NCBI RefSeq assembly: GCF_003086695.1
Contig: NZ_CP025999.1
Location: 3,079,680 to 3,143,679, forward strand
Length of the DNA: 64,000 nt
Direction: 5' to 3'
Source of the DNA: Stenotrophomonas sp. SAU14A_NAIMI4_8
GTDB lineage: Bacteria > Pseudomonadota > Gammaproteobacteria > Xanthomonadales > Xanthomonadaceae
Below are positions 8,770-17,058 of the stretch, piece by piece. Within the stretch, counting starts at the first letter, position 1; the number at the start of each line of letters is the position of its first letter. The translations under genes and the position numbers were made by a program. The notes under the pieces are model-generated. The model was not told the origin of the DNA, did not search any database, and was given only the letters and a program-made list of their open reading frames with translations.

Positions 8770-11700
8770 TCAGCTGGCCTGCACTTCCCAAGGCTGCATC
8801 GGGGTCGGCTGCACTGCCACATACGCACCGTCGCAGGTTTCGGCCGTCGGCGAGGTATCCAGCAGCAGCTCGACATCCTGCACTGCGTCGATGCCCGCCG
8901 CCTCGGCAAATAGCTCAACACCGGGCTGCAGCAGATCCTCCAGGGCCAGCCCGGCAAGACCGTCATCGGTCTGCGAGGGCATCGCAACGGGTTGATCGCT
9001 GTTGGGAAGCTGGATGTCGATCACGTAGACATCGGACGTACCGCCTTCGCCGCTGGCCATGAAGTGCTCCAAACCACCCAGCGCCCACTCCTCGGACACT
9101 TGATACTCCCAGTTCCCATCGCCGTCGACGGTGGCATAGCCCAGGTGTAGGCCACCGATGCCATCGGCATCGGTCAAAAGGATCTCCATAGCGCTGTTTG
9201 GCACACCGGTGCCACGCAGGATCGGATGGGTATCGTCGGTGCCGCCACCATTCTCGATGTTGCCGGTATCGGGCCCCACCCGATCCTCGATGCCGACAAT
9301 CACCGGCTTCTCGGCAACCGGCACACCGCGGATGTCCAGCACGTACGGATCGGAAGAAACGCCACCGCTGCTGGCCACCAGCTGGTGCGCACCGGCTTCA
9401 AGCGCCGGCGTCACCGTCCACGCCCAGTGGCCACTCCCATCCACCGGCACGCTGCCGATCTTCTCTCCGTTGTCATGGATGTCGACTATGCTGCCCGGCT
9501 TGCCGGTACCACTCAGACGCGGAGTGGTGTCGTCGATACTGCCACCGTCGGCAACTACGCCTTGCTGGTAGCCGACATCATCGTAGGCGGACACAATATC
9601 CGGCTTGACTGGGACGGGCGGGGTGATCTCCAGCACGAACGGATCGGACGAAACGCCGCCGCCCTTGGCCATCAGCTGGTGCGAGCCGGCGTCCAGTGCC
9701 GGAGCAACCGTCCATGCCCAGGTGCCGTAAGGGCCGACCTGCACGCTACCGATCTTCTCTCCGTTGTCGAAGATATCCACGACGCTGCCCGGCTTACCGG
9801 TGCCGTTCAGGCGCGGCGTGGTGTCATCGCTGTTGCCACCACTGCGCACCTCTCCCCACTGCTGGCCGGCGTCATCGAAGGCGGACAGGATGCTCGGTTT
9901 GGACGCTGCCGGCGGTGTGATCTCAAGCACGAACGGACCCGAAAGAGCTCCGCCGCCGCTGACTACAAACTGGTGCGCGCCTGGCCCCAGTGCCGGCATC
10001 ACGGTCCATGCCCAGCTGCCATCTGGACTTACCGGAACAGTCGCAATCCTTTGACCGTTATCGTAGATGCTGACCAACGTACCCGGCTGGGCGGTACCGT
10101 TCAGACGCGGGGTGGTGTCGTCGGTGCTGCCACCGCTGCGCACCTCGCCGCCCTGCGGGCCGGCGTCATCGAAGGCGAAAAGGATGTCCGGCTTCACTGG
10201 TGCAGGCGCTTGCGACGTGATGTCTAGCACGAACGGCCCGGAGCTGCCAGCATCACTGATGGCCACCAGTTGATGCATGCCCACCGTCAGCGCCGGGGTC
10301 ACCGTCCACGACCAGGTGCCATTCTGGTCGACCGGCACACTGCCGATCTTCTGGCCGTTGTCGTAGATATCCACAGTGCCACCCGGCTGGCCGCTGCCAC
10401 CCAGCCGCGGGGTGGCATCATCGATGCGGGCACCGCTGCCAACCGGCCCTTGCTGCTGCCCGACATCGTCGAAGGCAGACACGATGCTCGGCGCTATCGG
10501 ACCCGGCCCGGTGACGTTCAGCACGAACGGATTGGAGTCAGCGCCCCCGCTGTTGACCACCAGTTGGTGCTCGCCCGCGCCCAACGGCTGCGCAACCGTC
10601 CAGCTCCAGCTGCCATCTAGATTGACCAGCACGGTGCCGATCGGCTGACCGTTATCGAAGATGGTCACCGTGCTGCCCGGCTCGCCAGTACCGCTCAGCT
10701 GAGGGGTGGCGTCATCGGTGCTATCACCGCTGCCGATGCGTCCCCATTGCTGGCCGGCATTGTCGAAAGCCGACTCGATGCTCGGCGGGGCAGCAGCGGT
10801 ACCGGTGATCTCCAGTACAAACGGATCGGAACTCTGGCCCAGACCGGTCACCAGGAATGCGTGCTCACCTTCGCCCAGCGGCTGACGGACCGGGAAGGTC
10901 CAAGCACCGGAAGCGTCGACCCTCGCGCTTCCGATCCTGACCCCGTTGTCGAAGATGCTGACGATGCTGCCCGGCTGGCCGGTACCGCTCAACAGCGGGG
11001 TGCGGTCATCGGTGCTGCCACCGTTGCCGACCGGGCCCTGCAGTGCACCAACATCGTCGAAGGCCATGTCGATGTGCGGCGCGGCCAGGTTGACCTCAGT
11101 CTGCCCGGGCTGCTCTTCCTGCTCCAGCGGCGGCGGGTCAGTACCCGGCGCAGGGTTCGCCGTGGGAGCATCGGGCGCACTGATATTGAGTACGAAGGGA
11201 TTGGACGATACGCCACCGCCGTTGGTCGTGAAGCGGTGCTCACCTAGGCTCAGCGCCGGGGTGACCATCCAGCTCCAGGTACCGTTGGCAGTGACCGCGG
11301 CGCTGCCGATCTTCACGCCATTATCGTAGATGTCGACCATGCTGCCAGGCTGGCCAACGCCGCTCAGCTCAGGAGTCGCATCATCAGTGCTACCGCCATC
11401 ATTGACCCGGCCCCAGTGCCCCCCCGCATTGTCAAACGCCGACAGGATGTTCGGCGGAGCCACGCTGGAACCGGTGATGTCGAGCACGAACGGATCGGAG
11501 GACTGGCCCAGCCCGCTCACCAGCAGCTCATGTTCGCCTAGGCTCAGCGGCTGCTTGACCTGGAAGATCCAACCACCGGAAGCGTCGACCCGAGCACTGC
11601 CAATCTTCACCCCGTTGTCGTAGATGCTCACGATACTACCGGGCTGTCCGCTGCCACTAAGGCGCGGGGCTCGGTCGTCGCTGCTGCCACCGTTGCCGAT

Positions 11701-11865
11701 CGAACCCTGCTGAGCGCCGACATCGTCGATGGCCATGTCGATGTGCGGCGTGGCCAAACCAGAAATTTCGGTGGAAGGATTGTCGTTCTGGCCAATGGTG
11801 GCCTGCATCGCAGCATTGCTGAGTTCGAATCCGGACACGCCGGGTTCTTTCTTGCTGGTGGTCAT
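8770..11865 (-). CDS. Ig-like repeat surface adhesin, probable type I secretion substrate
   Basis: A 1031-residue protein without a Sec signal, starting at an ATG with AGGAG five bases upstream. After about 38 residues come nine tandem repeats of roughly 95 residues. Their consensus runs AFDDVG..QG.V.NGGSTDD, then TPRLSGTGQPGS, DIYDNGQKIGSV, G.WSWTV.PAL..G.HQL and SSDPFVLDITG, as in bacterial Ig-like domains of large adhesins. A Pro/Glu-rich linker separates repeats 2 and 3, and repeat 9 is the most diverged. The last 75 residues are acidic and hydrophobic (GLAGLALEDLLQPGVELFAE), a plausible secretion signal. No RTX nonapeptides and no LapA-type retention module were found. The gene heads the operon with its presumed exporter. 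Confidence 0.85.
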   Translation of the reverse strand: MTTSKKEPGVSGFELSNAAMQATIGQNDNPSTEISGLATPHIDMAIDDVGAQQGSIGNGGSSDDRAPRLSGSGQPGSIVSIYDNGVKIGSARVDASGGWIFQVKQPLSLGEHELLVSGLGQSSDPFVLDITGSSVAPPNILSAFDNAGGHWGRVNDGGSTDDATPELSGVGQPGSMVDIYDNGVKIGSAAVTANGTWSWMVTPALSLGEHRFTTNGGGVSSNPFVLNISAPDAPTANPAPGTDPPPLEQEEQPGQTEVNLAAPHIDMAFDDVGALQGPVGNGGSTDDRTPLLSGTGQPGSIVSIFDNGVRIGSARVDASGAWTFPVRQPLGEGEHAFLVTGLGQSSDPFVLEITGTAAAPPSIESAFDNAGQQWGRIGSGDSTDDATPQLSGTGEPGSTVTIFDNGQPIGTVLVNLDGSWSWTVAQPLGAGEHQLVVNSGGADSNPFVLNVTGPGPIAPSIVSAFDDVGQQQGPVGSGARIDDATPRLGGSGQPGGTVDIYDNGQKIGSVPVDQNGTWSWTVTPALTVGMHQLVAISDAGSSGPFVLDITSQAPAPVKPDILFAFDDAGPQGGEVRSGGSTDDTTPRLNGTAQPGTLVSIYDNGQRIATVPVSPDGSWAWTVMPALGPGAHQFVVSGGGALSGPFVLEITPPAASKPSILSAFDDAGQQWGEVRSGGNSDDTTPRLNGTGKPGSVVDIFDNGEKIGSVQVGPYGTWAWTVAPALDAGSHQLMAKGGGVSSDPFVLEITPPVPVKPDIVSAYDDVGYQQGVVADGGSIDDTTPRLSGTGKPGSIVDIHDNGEKIGSVPVDGSGHWAWTVTPALEAGAHQLVASSGGVSSDPYVLDIRGVPVAEKPVIVGIEDRVGPDTGNIENGGGTDDTHPILRGTGVPNSAMEILLTDADGIGGLHLGYATVDGDGNWEYQVSEEWALGGLEHFMASGEGGTSDVYVIDIQLPNSDQPVAMPSQTDDGLAGLALEDLLQPGVELFAEAAGIDAVQDVELLLDTSPTAETCDGAYVAVQPTPMQPWEVQAS

Positions 11866-12466
11866 ACAACTCCTGAGCTCAATGGGTACGTGGGATCACA
11901 ACGAAGGACGAAGGTGATGCCCCACTGTTGGGGTTCCGGGCAAACGGCTTCCCGCTTGCATGGAGTACCCAAGCAATCAGATGGGTTCGGTCGCCGGAAA
12001 AATAGTTCGCGCCCCGAACTGATTCTGTACAGGACAGCCGAATACCACCGTTGCTTCGGCGGGCGGAATGTAGCCTCTCGTCCCGCCCCATGGCTTTAGA
12101 TATCGTACGAAAACGCTGCGATAGACCCATTTGCGACAAAACGGCGAGGCAACGTCTGTGCTGCCCTTCAGTGCAGCCGGAGACCGCTCTGGCGTGGATT
12201 GCGTCACGCCCTTCCCTTGCGACGGCGGCGCGCATGATCGCTGCGGCGTCAAAGCACAAGCGATGGGTGGACCGCCCTGCCGATGCGGCTCCTCCGCAGA
12301 GGGCACAAGTTGCAACAGTTTGCATGGCGATCACAGGCCCCCTTCGCTACCTTAATCGCCTCGATGAAGCTTCAACCGAAAGGCGATTGATCTGATCGAT
12401 GCCAGAAAGGCCAGCCCCCACTTCAACTTGGCTCCCCCTCCCTCTTTCCCCAGGTCTACCTCTCTC
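11866..12466. promoter_or_regulatory. Gene-free divergent region upstream of adhesin and PhzF-like genes
   Basis: About 600 bases separate two divergent genes and should contain both promoters. Overlapping frames on both strands are open over 11879-12395 but show no ribosome sites or family features, so none is called. No operator-like palindrome stood out. Confidence 0.4.
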
Positions 12467-13393
12467 ATGGACACATTGCGCTACACCCAAGTTGACGTAT
12501 TCGGAGAAGCGCCCATGCGCGGCAACCCCGTGGCGATAGTCCATTGCAACACCCCACCTACGGACCAACGCATGCTTGAAGTTGCTCAATGGCTTGGACT
12601 CAGTGAGACAGTGTTCCTGCTGCCACCCACCAATCCCGCAGCGGATTACCGGGTACGCATTTGGTCAACTCTGGGAGAACTCCCGTTCGCTGGCCATCCC
12701 ACCCTGGGAGCGTGCCGTGCATGGATTCAATCTGGCGGCCTGCCACGTGGAGCCTCCGTTCTGCAGCAGTGCGGCGCTGGCCTCGTCGAGATTCGCCGCG
12801 GCTCCCGTCCATTCGCCGAACAGGCGGGATGCTCATCCGAGCCGGCAAGACAAGCAGCCTCAATGTCACTGGCCTTCAAGGCCCCCCCGCTTCTGAAGAA
12901 CGGACCGCTGGAGCCCGAATTGCTGACCCGTGTCTGCGATGGACTGGGACTGAAGCCAAGTGACGTCTTAGACGCAGCTTGGGTAGACAATGGTGCAGGT
13001 TGGCTGGCCCTCCGGCTTCCCAGCCATAAGCACGTACTGGCTGTTGTTCCGGAATACTCCAAACTGCATGGCTTGGCGATAGGAATTATTGGTCCCGTGC
13101 ACAATCAGGAAATCGCGAACGAAACATTGTTTGAATCACGCGCCTTCATTGCCGGCGATGCCGTTCCAGAGGATCCCGCAACCGGAAGCCTACAGGCGGG
13201 TATAGGAAGTTGGTTTGCACGGCTGGGCGTGGGCGCTGATACATACACGGTCCAACAAGGAACATGTCTGGGTCGCGCAGGGAGGATCACCGTCCAGCGC
13301 GAGCATGATGAAGTGTGGGTTGGAGGCAGTGCCACAACTTGCATTGATGGGACTATCTCCTTTGACACGAGCAGCGATGAACGCCACCCTTAA
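12467..13393 (+). CDS. PhzF-family isomerase
   Basis: A 308-residue protein starting MDTLRYTQVDVFGEAPMRGN, the usual PhzF/YddE opening. The general acid/base Glu of the family is present as E47 in LGLSETVFL. The two-fold diaminopimelate-epimerase-like layout is visible: STLGELPFAGHPTLGACRAW near residue 80 and PEDPATGSLQAGIGSWFARL near 240, the second glycine-rich loop. PhzF of phenazine synthesis isomerises trans-2,3-dihydro-3-hydroxyanthranilate, but no other phenazine gene is nearby and most chromosomal homologues have unknown substrates. ATG 12467 is preferred over an upstream in-frame ATG because the fold begins there. It stands alone. Confidence 0.9.
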   Translation: MDTLRYTQVDVFGEAPMRGNPVAIVHCNTPPTDQRMLEVAQWLGLSETVFLLPPTNPAADYRVRIWSTLGELPFAGHPTLGACRAWIQSGGLPRGASVLQQCGAGLVEIRRGSRPFAEQAGCSSEPARQAASMSLAFKAPPLLKNGPLEPELLTRVCDGLGLKPSDVLDAAWVDNGAGWLALRLPSHKHVLAVVPEYSKLHGLAIGIIGPVHNQEIANETLFESRAFIAGDAVPEDPATGSLQAGIGSWFARLGVGADTYTVQQGTCLGRAGRITVQREHDEVWVGGSATTCIDGTISFDTSSDERHP

Positions 13394-14120
13394 TTCTTGC
13401 TGATTTTCAAAATTGCCCGCAGCAAATTGACTAGTCCGCGACCGGAGTGAAACACTGCGAGTTAGGCGCAAACGAGAGGATCTTCGATAGCAGAACTTTC
13501 GATAAAGAGATCCTCAAAAGATTAAAACGTATCTCCGCCCTTGCCCATTTCGCGCTGGGCCGGGCGGATAGGAAAAGTCAGCGCTGTCGGCACAAACCAT
13601 GGCTGACAGCGCAACTTTAAGCAATCGCACCCCGGCCGCAATTCGGGGCACCCCCTACTCCTGAGCATAATGCGAGGGGAAAATCCGAAGATGCGCTAGC
13701 GCCCCATTCATTCAATACAGCTTTCAATCTAGCACAGGAATGAAGGGCTTTGCGACGTCGGCGCCCTCGATAACATGATGAGGAAATACTTTACATAAAC
13801 TATTACGCCCTGGAGGAGCCTTCTAGATGGTGACGCATGGCTAGGATTGATTCACAAGCATCGACCATAGGGATCCAGGAGCAGATCCAGAAAGAGGCGA
13901 TGAAAAGGGCAGGACGTATGCCAGCCGTCGGCTGGCGTCATCTGCTCGGGACGATCTGATCACGACTGGCCTCACTCCGTAACGAAGTCTGATCACACCG
14001 CTGGCTGACCGAACTGCCACCAACTCCGCAATGGCACGACCCACTCACCTCTGCTTCTAAGGACTCAAATAGTGGGGACGCTTCAATAGCTTTCCGGTGT
14101 GCGAAGATGCAACCTTTTGA
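13394..14120. other. Gene-free interval with one strong inverted repeat
   Basis: About 730 bases lie between the ends of two convergent genes. GCGCTGTC (13581-13588) and GACAGCGC (13605-13612) form a perfect 8-bp stem with a 16-base loop. It has no U-tract, so it is at best a weak terminator for the PhzF-like gene. Nothing else is recognisable. Confidence 0.35.
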
Positions 14121-16187
14121 TCAGGGTATGATCTTGAAATCTCCGGGAGAGATTGCATAGAAAACGTTGCCGTCGCATCGTGCGCGAACCCGTGCGCGCG
14201 CAGTGGCCGCCACCAGGGCCGGCACCACTACAACAGCCTCGCCGATGTTTGGCACAGCCACGGCTAATGGCGCAGGGAGATAGTGATAGCCACCATCCAC
14301 GGATAAATCAAGACTGACCGTACTGCAGTTTATCGGTGCGGCCGCCGTCCCAGCTACTTGCCAACGTACCCATTGCAACTCGCCCTGCGTCCAGCCTACA
14401 TCGGCCAGCGGTTGTAGCACGGAGAATGGCTGACCGGTATCGACCACCCGAACAGTTGCATCAGCGCTGTCGGTGCGGCCCTGCTGGTCACGAACAGTTA
14501 GGCGGAAATGCAAGTCACGACTGGTCTGTGGATATGCCTCACCTGGTCCCAGTGACTGCTCGCCGAGGATCGCGGCCAATCGTGGAAAGCTGCGATGACT
14601 GCTCGACTGCGGTGGATAGCTGCGGAAGATCGGCCGCAGTCCGTCATCCTGCAGCTCCCCAAACTGCACGCTACCGGCGTCCATCTGCTCCCAGGCGTAG
14701 CGCAGCTTTGTACTTGGTGCGGCATGCGGAACCTTTGCATCTAGCTGGAATGGCGTACGCGCAGGAATCGTAGGCACTGACGGAACTGAGGTGGGATCGA
14801 TCCACGGAGCCGGGCCTGGATCGATGCGCCTGACCGCACAATGCCCCCCGCGGGATCCCAGCCAGCTGTTGATCTGCGCCAGGTTACCCGCATGGAAATA
14901 GGCGTCGCTGAGGCTCTGCAATTGATGGCTTGGATCACGGCACAGCGTCGTGGCATAGCCCATCACCGTCGAGCCACTGCCCGGCTCAAAGGCAAACTCC
15001 TCACGAGCAGCAGGATTGTCTTCCCGCCCACATCCGTTGGCGGTATGCCAAGCACCAAACTGGTGACCAAGCTCATGCGCAACGATCAATATGGCCACAG
15101 GGTCGTTTACTGGATCCGGATGAATCGACCACGCCGCTCCCTTGTCCGTGCCTATGGACTCACCCGCAGCGGCGACCACACAGCTATTGCCAGTCACCCC
15201 GCTACCTCCGATGCCTCCCTCAGCCCAATCGGCGGCAAGCAGTAGATGCCCCACATCGTAGCCTTCCTCACCAAGCTCGCGGCGCAGAAGTTCGACATTG
15301 GCACGGAAGAAAGCCTGGTCGAAGTCGGGCGGAAACTGATCGAGAATCTTCTCGAAAGGATCGCTGCTCGGGTCAGTCAAGACCAACCGGTCACTGGCCT
15401 CAACCAGCGTGAAATGGACACCGAGATCGGTCTCATAAATCTGATTGATCTGGTTGACAGTGCGCATCACCCCGAATAGACCATCCTCGGCATTGCCTCC
15501 GAACAAGGCGGTGTAGGCGCTGCCAGCAACCACCGCAATGCGGAAATCATGACGCAGGCGGGCGGCAGAAGAAGGAGCGGGCTTCTCGCCGAGGTGACTG
15601 CCGCCTCCAGTGCCCAGCAGTTCCAGCAGTGGGCGCTGCTGCGTCAGCATTGATGATGCCGCCATCGGCCGGCGTGACACGCTGTACAGCGAGGATGACG
15701 ATGTCCGAGGATCAGCTTGGATCGACCAGGAATAACCGTCGTCCCAAACCTTGGCAGTAAACTGGTCACTGGACAGATCCAGCCGGACCTGGCGCCCGGA
15801 GGCATCTTCACCGCGCAAACTGCGCAGATGCGGATACCGGCGCGCCAGCCCAGGCGGCAACGTGCCCGCGTCCTGTAACCGGAACTGGCTCCAGCCGCCC
15901 TCGGGCAGCGGCAAGGGCAGCGACACATCTGCCGAAATCATCCCATCAGGCCCTGGGACAACCTCAAGAAGTGCATGCAACCGCCCAATATCTAAGCGGT
16001 AGACCAGCGGCTCGCCGTACACCCGCCGCATACTGGGCTGTGGCCGCCAAATCTCCTTCATCTCAGCCGCCATCGGCGTCGTGCCGGCGACACGGCCAGA
16101 TGCAGCCAACAGTAGCAGTATGCTGGGAATCGCGAACGCCCGCGACCTAGCCCTTCCCGCCCCATCTATTATCTTCAATGCCTTCAT
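14121..16187 (-). CDS. Secreted metzincin-type zinc metalloprotease (reprolysin-like)
   Basis: About 688 residues from ATG 16187, chosen because a signal-like segment follows (RARSRAFAIPSILLLLAASG); an ATG at 16250 in frame is the alternative. The zinc site is AHELGHQFGAWHT, an exact HExxHxxGxxH metzincin motif, and TVMGYA further on is the Met-turn. The propeptide-like N-terminal half includes DFRIAVVAGSAYTALFGG, the usual first strand of reprolysin-like catalytic domains, and TDLGVHFTLV. The C-terminal 220 residues look like beta-rich accessory domains (ADATVRVVDTGQPFSVLQPL, SVDGGYHYLP). It probably degrades extracellular or host proteins and stands alone. Confidence 0.88.
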   Translation of the reverse strand: MKALKIIDGAGRARSRAFAIPSILLLLAASGRVAGTTPMAAEMKEIWRPQPSMRRVYGEPLVYRLDIGRLHALLEVVPGPDGMISADVSLPLPLPEGGWSQFRLQDAGTLPPGLARRYPHLRSLRGEDASGRQVRLDLSSDQFTAKVWDDGYSWSIQADPRTSSSSLYSVSRRPMAASSMLTQQRPLLELLGTGGGSHLGEKPAPSSAARLRHDFRIAVVAGSAYTALFGGNAEDGLFGVMRTVNQINQIYETDLGVHFTLVEASDRLVLTDPSSDPFEKILDQFPPDFDQAFFRANVELLRRELGEEGYDVGHLLLAADWAEGGIGGSGVTGNSCVVAAAGESIGTDKGAAWSIHPDPVNDPVAILIVAHELGHQFGAWHTANGCGREDNPAAREEFAFEPGSGSTVMGYATTLCRDPSHQLQSLSDAYFHAGNLAQINSWLGSRGGHCAVRRIDPGPAPWIDPTSVPSVPTIPARTPFQLDAKVPHAAPSTKLRYAWEQMDAGSVQFGELQDDGLRPIFRSYPPQSSSHRSFPRLAAILGEQSLGPGEAYPQTSRDLHFRLTVRDQQGRTDSADATVRVVDTGQPFSVLQPLADVGWTQGELQWVRWQVAGTAAAPINCSTVSLDLSVDGGYHYLPAPLAVAVPNIGEAVVVVPALVAATARARVRARCDGNVFYAISPGDFKIIP

Positions 16188-16412
16188 CAGGACATCCAGC
16201 ACGTGTCGGAACGATGTACGTCCCAGTAACAATGATGCTAGCCTGCCCATGGCATCACGCGACGACTACCGACAGTCATTCACGCGCTTTCTGCGCAAAA
16301 GTTGGCAGAGGCGCTTGGAAATGACACGGAATGTCGCATTTGAACCTTGCACGCGACACAGACCTCGATGAACAAGTTCGATTTACGTGCCGAAAACGAC
16401 GCGCCATCCCGA

Positions 16413-16658
16413 TTACCTCGTTCCCATATCCAAGCGACTCAACCTTTCAACGGAAGCTCGACCGAAGCTGGAAAAGTCGATGTACTGATGCCGTCTCCAG
16501 TCGCTGACCGTAGATCCATCGAGATACAGATGTGGCACTTTTTGACGATCAAAGCGCCGCTCGCACGGTGCATTTTGATCTGCACCGAAGGGCTTTATCG
16601 CTCGTACTGACGCCGCCGCTACTGCTGCAACTGCCACCAATACCAGTACTGCAACCAT
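16413..16658 (-). CDS. Small single-pass membrane or secreted protein, hypothetical
   Basis: An 81-residue frame whose ATG has GAGG nine bases upstream. It begins with an uninterrupted hydrophobic helix (MVAVLVLVAVAAVAAASVRA) followed by a polar tail with one Cys. It lies downstream of another small frame on the same strand, divergent from the hybrid kinase gene. I recognise no family. The good start context and membrane helix argue for a gene; the biased composition argues for caution. Confidence 0.35.
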   Translation of the reverse strand: MVAVLVLVAVAAVAAASVRAIKPFGADQNAPCERRFDRQKVPHLYLDGSTVSDWRRHQYIDFSSFGRASVERLSRLDMGTR

Positions 16659-16728
16659 CCTTACCCCTCTGTATGGTCACATGCCCCAAGCCCGACCAGC
16701 TACAGCACACGTGCAACTGGGCACCGAT

Positions 16729-16938
16729 TCAGGCTGACAATGGTTGCAGGTTACGGCTCCACTCGTTGCTCTGCCATCGAACGAAACCAAGGCAGTGCAG
16801 AAGTTGCGATTCCAATTCGCTGTAAGGAAGGGCTGAATCGAGTCTCGCGCGGAGTTGTCGGTATGCCCGCAATGCGCGCTCCCGCAACGCGCGGCAATCC
16901 TCGATAGCATTGCACAGCGCCTGCAAGAACGGCGTCAC
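16729..16938 (-). CDS. Small hypothetical protein divergent from the hybrid kinase
   Basis: A 69-residue frame starting at GTG 16938 with AGGAGG three bases before it, a strong but close ribosome site. The sequence is helical and charged (IEDCRALRERALRAYRQLRA, then SQLLHCLGFVRWQS). No family is recognised. The kinase gene starts 120 bases away in the opposite direction, so the two may share a control region. Confidence 0.4.
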   Translation of the reverse strand: MTPFLQALCNAIEDCRALRERALRAYRQLRARLDSALPYSELESQLLHCLGFVRWQSNEWSRNLQPLSA

Positions 16939-17058
16939 GCGCCTCCTACAGCAACAAAGGCCACGAATTCTATCCTGAGCGTGCCTTTCGCGTTAATGTG
17001 TCGCTCGGCAGCGCGACTGCCATGAACGCTGTTTGCCCGCCACAAATGGACAATAACG

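Noticed and set aside
11879..12334. A 151-codon minus-strand frame upstream of the adhesin
   Set aside because: It has no ribosome site or recognisable features, overlaps other open frames and occupies the expected promoter region.
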